In this document: piece by piece, positions 16,024 to 24,284 of the stretch
How positions within the stretch are numbered: the stretch's first letter is position 1
Layout: each line of letters begins with the position of its first letter
Source of the DNA: Symbiodinium natans
Taxonomy: Eukaryota; Sar; Dinophyceae; Suessiales; Symbiodiniaceae
Direction: 5' to 3'
DNA length: 48,406 bases
Assembly: GCA_905221605.1 (NCBI GenBank)
Contig: CAJNDS010000553.1
Location: 66,501-114,906, forward strand
Made by a program: the position numbers and the translations under genes
Notes under the pieces: model-generated
The model's input: only the letters and a program-made list of their open reading frames with translations
Database searches by the model: none
Told to the model about the DNA's origin: nothing

Positions 16024-16238
16024 AATTCGGCATGTCCGTGACTACTTGGAGGTTCATGGTACTTAGCAACTGATGATAACTGTACTTATCACCCACTTTC
16101 AGGCCCCGAAGTGCCCCAATATGGTTCTAAGTACAGTTGTAAGTACAGTCATAATTAGTGACTAAGTACCATGAACCTCCAAGTAAGGGGGATGCGGGGG
16201 AGCTGCGCGGCCTCGAGGTTTCCGAGCATACTTGCACC
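16024..16238 (+). CDS. Exon split by a MITE
   Basis: After CCGTCTCCGCAG the frame reads FGMSVT up to the MITE at 16043-16185, and the same frame continues after it as KGDAGELRGLEVSEHTC once the MITE and one TA are removed. As the sequence stands the MITE introduces stops in this frame. The split exon shows strong codon bias on both sides. Either the allele is broken or the MITE is removed from the RNA. Confidence 0.5.
16043..16185. mobile_element. MITE family A, copy inside an exon
   Basis: Flanked by TA at 16043-16044 and 16184-16185, with ends CTTGGAGGTTCATGGTACTT and AAGTACCATGAACCTCCAAG, which are perfect inverted repeats for 20 bases. No open frame of interest inside. Confidence 0.9.
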
Positions 16239-16323
16239 CTAAACCCTAAGCCCTAAACCCTAGAACCTAAACCCTAAACCCTAAGCCCTAAAAGAAAACC
16301 TAAACCCTAAACCCTAAACCCAG

Positions 16324-16384
16324 ATTATCTCCAGGTGGCCTACAGATGATCTGGGAGTTCGAGCTGCTTGCCATTGCCGAAGAC
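16324..16384 (+). CDS. Exon ending at a 13-base telomere-like interruption
   Basis: CCCTAAACCCAG precedes one base and LSPGGLQMIWEFELLAIAED, which ends GAC/GTTTAG. The 13 bases 16385-16397 (GTTTAGGGTTTAG) contain an in-frame stop. Removing them continues the frame as GENLAPFG. A larger intron ending at a T-rich acceptor near 16451 is the orthodox alternative. Confidence 0.5.
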
Positions 16385-16700
16385 GTTTAGGGTTTAGGGC
16401 GAGAACTTGGCGCCGTTTGGGTTCTGGGTTCCTTTTTTTTTTTATCACCCAGCCCAAAAAAGCGCATAACCCTCAACCCTGCTGTGCAAAAAGGGTTTAG
16501 GGTTTGGGGTTTAATCAACCTTAAACCCGAAACCCTAAACCCGAAACCCGAACCTCCCCCCGCCCCCCCTCCCAAAAAAAAAAATCGCTGCAAACCCGAG
16601 GACTACATTCCAAGGAAAAAGTTTTTCTGAAGAGCCCCTCCAATTCCCCTCCACCCTTTTGCCCTGAACCCATTAGAACGGAGTACCAGTTCATGTGCAG

Positions 16701-16734
16701 GAGTGAGAGGGGCCTGCGGCATGCTGTCGGGGCT
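16701..16734 (+). CDS. Candidate small exon
   Basis: TTCATGTGCAG, one base, then SERGLRHAVGA and a GTTTAG donor at the start of a 98-base TTTAGGG tract. Confidence 0.35.
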
Positions 16735-16831
16735 GTTTAGGGTTTAGGGTTTAGGGTTTAGGGTTTAGGGTTTAGGGTTTAGGGTTTAGGGTTTAGGGTT
16801 TAGGGTTTAGGGTTTAGGGTTTAGGGTTTAG
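16735..16831 (+). repeat. Perfect TTTAGGG tract (97 bases)
   Basis: Runs from GTTTAG to TTTAG with no deviation and separates two exon-like islands. Confidence 0.95.
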
Positions 16832-16886
16832 GGACCCAGAATTCCCGGTGTACTCCGGCTGTGGCGGGATGGGCTCTCATAGAACA
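16832..16886 (+). CDS. Candidate exon with consensus donor
   Basis: One base then DPEFPVYSGCGGMGSHRT, ending ACA/GTAAGA, the best consensus donor in the region. Its phase does not match the exon at 16734, so an exon is missing or the frame differs. Confidence 0.4.
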
Positions 16887-16942
16887 GTAAGATAGGTACC
16901 CCAAGCACGATAGGTATACCTCAACCAACCAACAGACACAGC

Positions 16943-17037
16943 AACCCTAAACCCTAAACCCTAAACCCTAAACCCTAAACCCTAAACCCTAAACCCTAAA
17001 CCCTAAACCCTAAACCCTAAACCCTAAACCCTAAACC
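16943..17037 (-). repeat. Perfect CCCTAAA tract
   Basis: About 13 perfect units. Confidence 0.95.
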
Positions 17038-17264
17038 GAAGCCCCCCTCCTCCAAACCCCCAAAAAACCTCCACCCCATCAACCCTCTGAAGCCCTGAAC
17101 CTTAAACCCTACAACTCTCCAACCCTACAAACCCTACAAACCCTACAAACCCTAAATCCTACAAACCGAACACGAACCCAACAAACCCTACAAGCCCGAA
17201 ACGCCAGCTCTCCCTAAACCCTAAACCCTAAACCCTAAACCCTAAATCCTAAACCCGCTTCAAG

Positions 17265-17337
17265 GAAGGGCCCCGGGCGAATGAAGCTCCAGCGCCTCGG
17301 CGGCTCGCAGTCGTACTGGCGCCTCGGCTCGGATTGA
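17265..17337 (+). CDS. Candidate terminal exon
   Basis: After CGCTTCAAG the frame reads KGPGRMKLQRLGGSQSYWRL and stops at TGA (17335-17337). Nearly every third position is G or C. Another frame is also open. A TTTAGGG tract follows the stop. Confidence 0.45.
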
Positions 17338-17979
17338 TTTGAGGGTTTAGGGTTTAGGGTTTGGGGTTTGGAGTTTGGGGTTTAGGGTTTGGGGTTGGGG
17401 CTGGGGGGGTTTAGGGTTAAGGGTTTAGCGTTTAACGTCTTGTTCGCTATTTTTTTGTTTTTTGTTGGGGGGAAGGGGGGGTTAGGGATCCGTACGACCA
17501 CCTTTCGACTTAATTTCACTGTGGCTGAGAAGGTATTATGCGGAAGCGGGGCGAGAAAAAAAGCATTCATCAACATCGCGCGCCATCGAGCAGAAATCGA
17601 TGGCACTGGCTTCAGTTCCGTAGAACCGTGAAATGTCGAGGACCGTCAAATTACTACTATTTGCTCAAGAACCCCAAAAGAATACAACAAAAACAAACAT
17701 CCCATGTTACCCTGGGTTCTTAAGCAATTAGTAGATCATCGTTCGACTCATGGCAATCGTTGTCCGAATGTCAATATCTGAAGGCCCCGAGCCGCTCCTA
17801 CACCCCGAACCTCGAGCCCTAAACCCTAAACCCCCAGCCCTCGGTTTCTTGAGCAACCAGAAATGGGGTGTTCCCTCCCCTATACTAACAGTCCAAAAAT
17901 AGATTCTAGTACCCCTTATTATATCCCCTTCTTCAGGACTGTTTTTTCGGGGGAGCATCCCAAAGCTAGGACATCTCAG

Positions 17980-18019
17980 GTACGGGAAGCTGTTCATCCG
18001 CGCCCCTGTGCCAACCTGA
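17980..18019 (+). CDS. Candidate short terminal exon
   Basis: GACATCTCAG, one base, then YGKLFIRAPVPT and TGA. Codon bias is strong. The segment 18020-18045 after it is part of a tandem duplication. Confidence 0.4.
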
Positions 18020-18028
18020 GATCGCCGC

Positions 18029-18240
18029 GAAGGACGCCGGCGGGTTTAGGGTTTAGGGTGTAGGGTTTAGGGTTCAGGGTTTAGGGTTTAGGGTTTAGGG
18101 TCTAGGGTTTGGGGTATTTACTGCAAAGAAGGGAGTGGTGTTGAGGCGGAGGACGCCGGCGGGTTTAGGGTTTAGGGTGTATAGGGTTTAGGGAAAAGGG
18201 TGTTTACTGCAAAGAAGGGAGTGGTGTTGAGCATGCTCCC
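18029..18240 (+). repeat. Tandem duplication of an island plus telomere-like tract
   Basis: GGACGCCGGCGGGTTTAGGG and TTTACTGCAAAGAAGGGAGT with GGTGTTGAG each occur twice, about 90-120 bases apart. The second part reads FTAKKGVVL in both copies. Confidence 0.85.
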
Positions 18241-18351
18241 CCTGCTTCCTGGCAGTACTTCAGAGCCCAGGTCGAAAATAGGAGTTTATAAGGGTTTTGG
18301 GTTTGGGGAAGTCAGGGCAAGGGTCGGGGAACCTTGAGCATTTGTGTTTTC

Positions 18352-18388
18352 TCTTTTTTTTTTGTTGAGGGGGGGGGGGGGGGGGGAA
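18352..18388 (+). repeat. T-rich to G-rich homopolymer junction
   Basis: TTTTTTTTTTGTTGA passes into a run of about 20 G. A C-run with the opposite polarity follows at 18483-18504. Confidence 0.85.
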
Positions 18389-18805
18389 CGGTTGTAGAAT
18401 CGCTTAATGGGAGGTTGACAATTTGGATCCCCCTGTACACTATACACCCAAAAATATGGAAGCATGCCCGAGAAAAAAGGACCCCCCCCCCCCCCCTCCC
18501 CCCCATTTCTTTTTGCAAACCCCATGTCTTTTCCCTAGGACAAAGTAAGCTATGACTATAACCCGGAGAGCCCAGTACCTTAAATTCAGGCATGTTCCGA
18601 AGTTATGTTTAGAATTCTCTACGCCTTAAAGACTTAAAACAGCCTAAGACACTAAGCCTTAAGCCCTAGCTTAGGGATCTCTTCCCATAAGGCGTAAGAG
18701 GCTCTCAAGGGCCACCCTGAAAACCCTGAAAACCTGAACACCCTCAAAAAACCCTGAAACCCCTGAAACCCCTGAAAACGACCCTGAAAACCCGGAAACC
18801 CCAAG

Positions 18806-18838
18806 CCCGTCAAGCCGGAGTTGCTAAAGTTTTCCTAA
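18806..18838 (+). CDS. Possible short terminal exon
   Basis: ACCCCAAG then PVKPELLKFS and TAA, followed by a TTTAGGG tract. Weak because of its length. Confidence 0.2.
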   Translation, partial: PVKPELLKFS

Positions 18839-18841
18839 AGG

Positions 18842-18920
18842 GTTTAGGGTTTTGGGCTTAGGACTTTGGGTTTAGGGTTTAGGGTTTAGGGTTTAGGGTT
18901 TAGGGTTTAGGGTTTAGGGG
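18842..18920 (+). repeat. Telomere-like tract
   Basis: Eight near-perfect TTTAGGG units after two variants. Confidence 0.9.
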
Positions 18921-19136
18921 TCTAACCTTTATCCTCGGTTCCCCTACTACCCCCCTTCATACCTTCCCCTGAAATAACCTTAATTGGGCTGAAAATAGCC
19001 TTTATTATCGGGCGAATCTAGGGGGGGGTAGTTTTGAGGGGGGAGCCATGAGTTTGAGGGCTTAGCGCTTGGGCTCAGGAGGGTTTATGGTTTCAGGGTG
19101 TTTAGAGTTTCGGAACCCTAAACCCTAAACCCTAAA

Positions 19137-19222
19137 CCCTATGGATCCGACTTCCTGGGGCAGATCTGTCCACTCCCTGAATCACCCGCGAGCACCGCGA
19201 GCTTTGGGAACTAAGGTTGAGG
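19137..19222. other. Island open on both strands
   Basis: + frame: GSDFLGQICPLPESPASTAS then a stop. - frame: after CAACCTTAG, FPKLAVLAGDSGSGQICPRK then a stop. Both look protein-like and I cannot choose. Confidence 0.35.
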
Positions 19223-19282
19223 TCGGTGCGTTTTGGGTTTGGGGATTAGGGTTTAGAGTTTAGGGTTTAGGGTTTAGGGGAT

Positions 19283-19318
19283 GAGTTGGGGGTATAAGTT
19301 CCCATGAACCTTCAAGTA
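19283..19318. mobile_element. Solo right end of MITE family A
   Basis: GTATAAGTTCCCATGAACCT ending TCAAG plus TA matches the family's right terminus; no left end is nearby. Confidence 0.55.
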
Positions 19319-19477
19319 GGGTCGCAACAATAGGCCTCTACAGGATTCCTCATAACACCGAAAATAGCAAGGGGCATGGAGAAATACATGGTACCTAAAT
19401 CCCCGATTATGATTGAGCATGTCATGTGTTTTGGGTTTAGCCTTCAGGGTTTCATCGGGGTTTAGGGTTGTCTACAG

Positions 19478-19519
19478 GCTTCAGTTCGTTTGAAGCCACG
19501 GAACAGCAGGAACCTCAAG
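19478..19519 (+). CDS. Candidate exon
   Basis: GTTGTCTACAG, two bases, then FSSFEATEQQEPQ, running into a CCCTAAA tract. Confidence 0.35.
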
Positions 19520-19874
19520 CCCTAAACCCTAAACCCTAAACCCAAAACCCAAAACCCTAAGCCTTGGGCAACAAAAACACCCTGGACTCTAAGCCCTAAG
19601 CTCTAGACGCTTAACCCTGAACCTTGGTTCTGAACCCTAAACCCGAAAAGCCTTTGGGGCTTGGGGTTCAGGGTTTAGGGTTTCGGGGCAATGGATGAGC
19701 TCCCTGAATGCTGGAGGAGACAATGAGTCGATAGTGAGAGTGATCGCGCAAGATTCAAAGGGTATTCAGGGGTATAAAGAGGGGCCCATAGAAGGGACCC
19801 TTAATCACATTCCCCAAAAAATGGCCCCAATATGTGTACCTGTTCTCGTAAGTAGCCCCTAAAGAACCCCTGAG

Positions 19875-20060
19875 GGTAGTTACATGGTCCCTCAGTCTGG
19901 TCCTTTAGGGTTTAGGGTTTAGGGTTTGGGGTTTAGGGTTTAGGATTTAGGGTTTAGGGTTACCTCCTGTAAGGGGTTCCGAAGTATAGGGCCCTTGGGT
20001 TGTACATGGTTCTCAGGGGTATTTCAGGGTCCCTTTTTCAGGGCCCATATCAGTGAAAGA
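19875..20060 (+). mobile_element. Dispersed family B, copy with internal telomere-like tract
   Basis: TAGTTACATGGTCCCT at the left and the block TCCGAAGTATAGGGCCCTTG at 19978 match copies near 39346, 42420 and 44341. The copy at 44341 reads GGTCCCTTACCTCC without interruption; here a TTTAGGG tract (19904-19960) lies between GGTCC and TTACCTCC. Confidence 0.65.
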
Positions 20061-20074
20061 GTGGCAACACTCGT

Positions 20075-20140
20075 CTTAGGGTTTAGGGTTTAGGGTTTAG
20101 GGTTTAGGGTTTAGGGTTTAGGGTTTAGGGTTTAGGGGGT
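20075..20140 (+). repeat. Telomere-like tract
   Basis: Eight perfect TTTAGGG units. Confidence 0.95.
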
Positions 20141-20314
20141 TTATGTTTTTGGGCTTACGGTTTAGGGGGGATTTCTTTGCCCTCGTGGGCCCCCTTGAAT
20201 CCAAAAAGTGTACCCTATGTTGATTCCCAGGTTACTCTTGGGTCCCTAAACCCTGCACCCCAAACCCTAAACCCTAAACCCTAAACCCTAAACATCCAAG
20301 CATAACGTGCTCAG

Positions 20315-20421
20315 AGTTTTGGGGTTTCGGGCCCTCTGTGGTGGCGCGTGGCATGCTGTGAGCCTGGTCAGCCAGATGTGTTCGACAACTGCCGGGGCAG
20401 CCCGCGACCTCAGGAGCTGCC
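20315..20421 (+). CDS. Exon, unknown helical protein
   Basis: After AACGTGCTCAG the frame reads one base then a segment including ALCGGAWHAVSLVSQMCSTT and AGAARDLRSCL. Third positions are almost all G/C. A CCCTAAA tract follows directly, so the donor is unclear; a GA-type donor at CTCAG/GAGCTG is possible. A second frame is also open. Confidence 0.5.
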
Positions 20422-20426
20422 TAAAC

Positions 20427-20560
20427 CCTAAAACCCTAAACCCCAAACCCTAAACCCTAAACCCCAAACCCCAAACCCCAAACCCCAAACCCCAAACCCC
20501 AAACCCCAAACCCCAAACCCTAAACCCTAAACCCTAAAACCCTAACCCTGAAGCCTAAAC
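20427..20560 (-). repeat. Telomere-like tract with (CCCCAAA)n block
   Basis: Nine consecutive CCCCAAA units between CCCTAAA units. Confidence 0.95.
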
Positions 20561-20569
20561 CCTAAACCC

Positions 20570-20631
20570 GAACCTGCTACCAAAGCCTTCCAGCCCAAAA
20601 GCACCCGGGTCAGAGTCAAAACCTCCCTAGC
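20570..20631 (+). CDS. Candidate exon
   Basis: Open frame EPATKAFQPKSTRVRVKTSL between two CCCTAAA tracts, with an internal CTTCCAG that could be the acceptor. Confidence 0.3.
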
Positions 20632-20639
20632 CCTCAACC

Positions 20640-20770
20640 CTAAACCCCTAAACCCTAAACCCTAAACCCTAAACCCTAAACCCTAAACCCTAAACCCTAA
20701 ACCCTAAAACCCAAACCCCAAACCCCAAACCCCAAACCCCAAACCCCAAACCCTAGCCCTAAACCCTAAA
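20640..20770 (-). repeat. Telomere-like tract, CCCTAAA then CCCCAAA
   Basis: Nine perfect CCCTAAA units followed by five CCCCAAA units. Confidence 0.95.
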
Positions 20771-20865
20771 TCCGAAACCTTAAGCCCTAAACATAAACCC
20801 TAAAGGCCCCGGGCTTCGGGTTCAGAGGGCTTACGTCCCCTGCCTTGAAAGCCAACTTTCATCAG

Positions 20866-20968
20866 AGGGGCTTCACCGACACGTATAGCCGTGCTCTACC
20901 AGATGCCGCTGCCTCAACCTGAAACCGTGAGCTCCGCGTATGAGATGCTACCTGCAAAAAAGGGTTCG
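20866..20968 (+). CDS. Exon, gene chain 20866-21469
   Basis: After AACTTTCATCAG, one base and then GASPTRIAVLYQMPLPQPET, VSSAYEMLPAKKGS, ending TCG/GTGCTTAG in phase 0. A shorter frame closes at a stop. Joins in phase to the exon at 21126. Confidence 0.5.
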
Positions 20969-21009
20969 GTGCTTAGGGTTTGGGGTTTATAGGGTTCAGG
21001 GTGTAGGGT

Positions 21010-21100
21010 AGCCCTAAACCCTAAACCCTAAACCCTAAACCCTAAACCCTAAACCCTAAACCCTAAACCCTAAACCCTAAACCCTAAACCCTAAACCCTG
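21010..21100 (-). repeat. Perfect CCCTAAA tract meeting a TTTAGGG-type tract head to head
   Basis: TTTAGGG-like units at 20973-21009 abut about 12 perfect CCCTAAA units, so the intron 20969-21125 contains both orientations and could fold on itself. Confidence 0.9.
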
Positions 21101-21125
21101 CAGCAAAAAAGGGTTCAGGGTTTAG

Positions 21126-21209
21126 GTCGGTGGTCATCGTGTCCTAGCCCGAGATGATCCAGGCCGAGAACCCGTTCTTTTCAATGCCATGAGCAGCTTG
21201 AGCATTAGG
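21126..21209 (+). CDS. Exon, gene chain 20866-21469
   Basis: After GGGTTTAG the phase-0 frame reads VGGHRVLARDDPGREPVLFN then AMSSLSIR, ending AGG/GTTTAG. It is 28 codons long, open, and bounded by telomere-like sequence on both sides. The other frames contain stops or are less biased. Confidence 0.6.
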
Positions 21210-21417
21210 GTTTAGGGTTTCGGGTTTAGGGTTTTCAGGGTTTAGGGTTTAGGGTTTCGGGTTTAGGGTATTCTTAGGGTTTAGGGTTTACAGGGTTAGG
21301 GTTTCGGGTTTAAGCGGTCATCTACTACTTGCTTAAGAACCCCCCCCCCCCCGCCCCCAAAGAAAAGAGATGAAACACAACAATCCCGTATATTACATAA
21401 TATTTTCCCTATTATAG

Positions 21418-21469
21418 GGAAGAATGGTGGCTGAGGGCTGCTTCCGGGGTCTTTATGGGCTTCGCCTAG
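21418..21469 (+). CDS. Terminal exon, gene chain 20866-21469
   Basis: ATTTTCCCTATTATAG, one base, then EEWWLRAASGVFMGFA and TAG (21467-21469). The hydrophobic end could be a short membrane or buried helix. Phase 2 is required at its start, whereas the exon at 21209 ends in phase 0, so another exon must lie between or the link is wrong. The ATG frame at 21424-21690 overlapping it is rejected because it runs into repeats. Confidence 0.45.
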
Positions 21470-21689
21470 GTCACCAGGAGCCCTTCAACCCCCGGAACTC
21501 ATACACCCTGACCTCTACACTTGCTCTCCCAGTGGTACCTTTGACCCTTCTTCGGCGGTTCTGGGCCCTTATAAAGTCACCAACCCCAAAACAGGGTACC
21601 CTTTGTTGTAAGATTTTTACTGGGCTACCAAGTACACCTTTGCACCCAACGCATTCCTCAACCCTAAACACTCCTAAACCCAAAACCTG

Positions 21690-22000
21690 AAGCCCTATGA
21701 ACCCTTCAAACCCTATGAACCCTGCAATCTGTGAACCCTACAAAAACCTTCGTTAAGCCCCAGAAACCCTCTGATCCCCTCTAAATCCTATAACCCCTGT
21801 ACATCCACAAACCCTATAGGCCCTAGAAACCCAATAAACCCCATAAGCCCTCTAAACCCTATAAACCCTTTACATCCTATAAACTCTATGAGCCATCTGA
21901 ACCCCAGAAATCCTATAACCCTATAAACCCTATACACCCTATAAACCCTAAGCCCTTAACCCTAGACCCTAACCCTAAACCCTAAACCCTAAACCACCCA
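21690..22000 (-). repeat. Degenerate CCCTATAAA/CCCTAAA tract
   Basis: About 300 bases of diverged units (CCCTATAAA, CCCTACAAA, CCCTATGAA) ending in better CCCTAAA units. No exon seen. Confidence 0.8.
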
Positions 22001-22006
22001 ACACAG

Positions 22007-22057
22007 GGTGTCAGCTCGCGGTTCGCTTTCCGCTGCACGTGCACGAAGGCCGCCAGG
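22007..22057 (+). CDS. Exon, Cys-containing gene chain 22007-23030
   Basis: ACCCAACACAG then GVSSRFAFRCTCTKAAR, ending AGG/GTTCAG, phase 0 at both ends. Almost all third positions are G/C. Confidence 0.55.
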
Positions 22058-22293
22058 GTTCAGGGTTTATTTGGGTTTAGGGTTTAGGGTTTAAGGATAT
22101 GTTCATAGAAGTGTATGTCTACATACATGCAGAAGAGTAAACAAATATCTTTGTGTATACATGGCAATTCATTCATTCGCTTATGTTTTTTTACTTCCTT
22201 TTTTCTGTACTTACTTCGAGTACATGTCTTGTATAAAACGTGTGTGGTTGTGCAGGTTACGTACAACATAAAGGTTGTAAGGTTCAGATTCAG

Positions 22294-22362
22294 GGCGTAT
22301 CGCTGGAGGTTGGGGGGGTTGACGGCTTTTGTCGGATGGACGCGAGCACGGCAGCAAGAGCG
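22294..22362 (+). CDS. Exon, Cys-containing gene chain 22007-23030
   Basis: After GGTTCAGATTCAG, in phase 0, GVSLEVGGVDGFCRMDASTA plus ARA, ending GCG/GTTTTAAG. In phase with the exon at 22057. The overlapping frame at 22115-22369 is rejected because its first half is AT-rich non-coding sequence. Confidence 0.55.
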
Positions 22363-22434
22363 GTTTTAAGGTTTTAGGGTTCAGGGGTTTAGGGTTCTGC
22401 AGAGGCCTGGGTTCAAAAGGGTTCAGGGGTTGAA

Positions 22435-22640
22435 GGGGACTAAAGGAGGTACCCTTATTAGGGACCTCCGGGGTTACATTGGGGTTTCTTTAGTATTTTG
22501 GGACTACAAAAGGTATGTTTACGAAAAATAGGGGACTCTTAATATAGACCCCCAAATAGCAGGATCCCCCTCAAAATCACTTCGGAGACCCCCATATCAA
22601 AGGGGTTATAGAGGGAAATAAGCCACCAAGCGGTCCATCC
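22435..22640 (+). repeat. Dispersed family F
   Basis: GGTACCCTTATTAGGGACC, ATGTTTACGAAAAATAGGGG and GACCCCCAAATAGCAGGA occur here; related segments are at 14388-14520, 43828-43915 and partly at 1049-1080. Confidence 0.6.
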
Positions 22641-22800
22641 TTAGGACCCTGTAGAAAGTATGTATCGGGGTTTTGGGTTTAGGGTTTAGGGCTTAGGGTT
22701 TAGGGTTTAGGGTTTATAGGGTTTAGGGTGCCTTCTAGGGGTCCCATACCCCCCTATCTCTTACGGCATTAGGGCTTAGGGTTTGAGGTTTAGGGTTTAG

Positions 22801-22870
22801 GGTTGCGGACTGCTTCTGCCGTTCTGAGTGCGAGGCTTCAGCCTACCACGACACACCACAGTCGACTAGG
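22801..22870 (+). CDS. Exon, Cys-containing gene chain 22007-23030
   Basis: GTTTAG, one base, then VADCFCRSECEASAYHDTPQ and STR, ending AGG/GTTTAG in phase 0. The CxCxxxC spacing suggests a secreted or metal-binding protein, which is only a guess. Its start phase does not match 22362, so a small exon (perhaps at 22404-22411) is missing. Confidence 0.6.
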
Positions 22871-22946
22871 GTTTAGGGTTTAGGGTTTAGGGTTTAGGGT
22901 TTAGGGTTTAGGGTTTAGGGTTTAGGGTTTAGGGTTTAGGGTTTAG
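22871..22946 (+). repeat. 76-nt intron made only of perfect TTTAGGG units
   Basis: The segment starts GTTTAGG and ends GTTTAG with no deviation from the 7-base period. Removing it joins the exons at 22870 and 22947 in phase 0; without removal the frame stops at the first TAG. Confidence 0.7.
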
Positions 22947-23030
22947 GGTTTCAAGTGCCAGCCCTGGGGCCGTCGCACAGGGATCCCTCACTTACTCGCT
23001 CAGAGCAGGGAATTGGGGAAGTTGGTATAA
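22947..23030 (+). CDS. Terminal exon of gene chain 22007-23030
   Basis: In phase 0 from 22870 the frame reads GFKCQPWGRRTGIPHLLAQS then RELGKLV and stops at TAA (23028-23030). A second frame is open too, but only this one matches the phase of the preceding exon. A CCCTAAA tract follows. Confidence 0.6.
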   Translation, partial: GFKCQPWGRRTGIPHLLAQSRELGKLV

Positions 23031-23203
23031 CCCTAAACCCTAAACCCTAAACCCTAAACCCTAATTTAATATTTACAGGCCCAGAGAAGGCCCTGATCTC
23101 CATGTTTTTTGGCAGGGATGAGGCCAAAAAGGGCATCTGTTTTACTCCCAGGTACTCTTGGGCCTTGTGGGGGAAGCGCTTTTCGCTCCCACATGTTTAA
23201 CAG

Positions 23204-23238
23204 TGCTACCCAAAAGCCGTTCGAAGTGCCTCCTCCTG
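23204..23238 (+). CDS. Exon, gene chain 23204-23677
   Basis: ATGTTTAACAG, one base, then ATQKPFEVPPP and one base, ending at a GTTTAG donor. The phase-1 end matches the exon at 23280. Other frames are open, so frame choice rests on phase. Confidence 0.45.
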
Positions 23239-23279
23239 GTTTAGGGTTTAGGGTTTAGGGTTTAGGGTTTAGGGTTTAG
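23239..23279 (+). repeat. 41-nt intron made only of perfect TTTAGGG units
   Basis: Runs from GTTTAGG to GTTTAG and separates two phase-matched exons. Confidence 0.65.
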
Positions 23280-23360
23280 GGGCAGGAGACCAAGAAGGTG
23301 TGGCCATGCCAGCAACCCTCGCTGGCATCGAGGCCCAGCCCTGTTCGTGCCTACCTGCAG
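23280..23360 (+). CDS. Exon, gene chain 23204-23677
   Basis: Two bases complete the Gly codon, then AGDQEGVAMPATLAGIEAQP and CSCLPA plus one base, ending GCAG/GTAGTT, a good donor. All three frames are open; this one is in phase with both neighbours. Confidence 0.5.
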
Positions 23361-23485
23361 GTAGTTTCATGGGCCCTTAATCAGGGTTTAAGGTTTCGAG
23401 TTTAGGGTTTAGGGTTTAGGGCTACTATCTGAGGGTAGTTTCACGGGCCCTTAATCAGGGTTTAAGGTTTCGAGTTTAGGGTTTA
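23357..23485 (+). repeat. 62-bp direct repeat
   Basis: GGTAGTTTCA, GGGCCCTTAATCAGGG and TTTAAGGTTTCGAGTTTAGG occur twice in tandem, starting at about 23360 and 23422. Confidence 0.85.
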
Positions 23486-23582
23486 TGATAGGGGGGGGGG
23501 GCACCATAATCCCTGTTAAGGAAAAGGGGGAGCATCCCAAATGAGGGCCCATGAAGGCGCGCAAAACATACCCACAATACAG

Positions 23583-23677
23583 CCACAAGCCCTGAGGCTC
23601 GTCTGAGATTCTTTCGAGGTTTGAAGGCTTTGGGCTGCGGTTCGAACAGGGTGTATGCGTCTGTCAACCCCAGATAA
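23583..23677 (+). CDS. Terminal exon, gene chain 23204-23677
   Basis: CCACAATACAG, two bases completing an Ala codon, then TSPEARLRFFRGLKALGCGS and NRVYASVNPR, stopping at TAA (23675-23677). In phase with 23360 across a 222-nt intron. The - strand has a 77-codon open frame (23476-23709), which is the main competing reading. Confidence 0.45.
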
Positions 23678-24216
23678 ACCGCAGTGCAGTACAGAGACCA
23701 GAGGCCCATAAGTGGATCATGATCTGTAGCATCGCGGGTTTTAGGGTTTAGGGTTCAGGGTTTAGGGAGAGTAGTAGAGTCCATTGCTTAAACATTCAGT
23801 AGCTGACGACCAGCTGAAATGCAGCTACCGAACAGGTGCATTTTGTAGCTTACGACGTAGTCCTGCTAGTTTTTTTTCGTGAACAGGACCCCTAAGGGTC
23901 CAGGTACCTAAGGATTCCTATATAGCTTCCCCAGACCCTAAACCCTAAACCCTAAACCTTCTTTACTATACTCAGGTACATGGATCCGTAGAGAGCCTGA
24001 TACCCCTTTTTCGGAATATACCTTGAATCGCGCTAGGGTCCCTAGTGTGATTTAAGGCTTTAAGGTGTATTAAGGGGTACATCCCAAGCCCTAAGCCCCT
24101 TAAAAACCCCAAACCCCACACATTCCTGAACTGGGTATTTGTTTTTATTTATTATTTTGTGTTTTATTGTTATTTCTTTTATTTATTCATTTTTAATATT
24201 ATTGTTTTTATTTATT

Positions 24217-24217
<1 letters not shown>

Positions 24218-24247
<30 letters not shown>

Positions 24248-24249
24248 GG
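24218..24249 (+). repeat. T/G homopolymer junction
   Basis: About 12 T followed by about 22 G, as at 3512 and 47250. Confidence 0.9.
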
Positions 24250-24284
24250 AGAGAACCCGACCGGGCAAATTTGTGTGTTCCCAG

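Noticed and set aside
23080-23200. Frame PEKALISMFFGRDEAKKG... as an exon
   Set aside because: Its second half overlaps a dispersed segment also found at 3575 and 20200, so it is probably repeat-derived.
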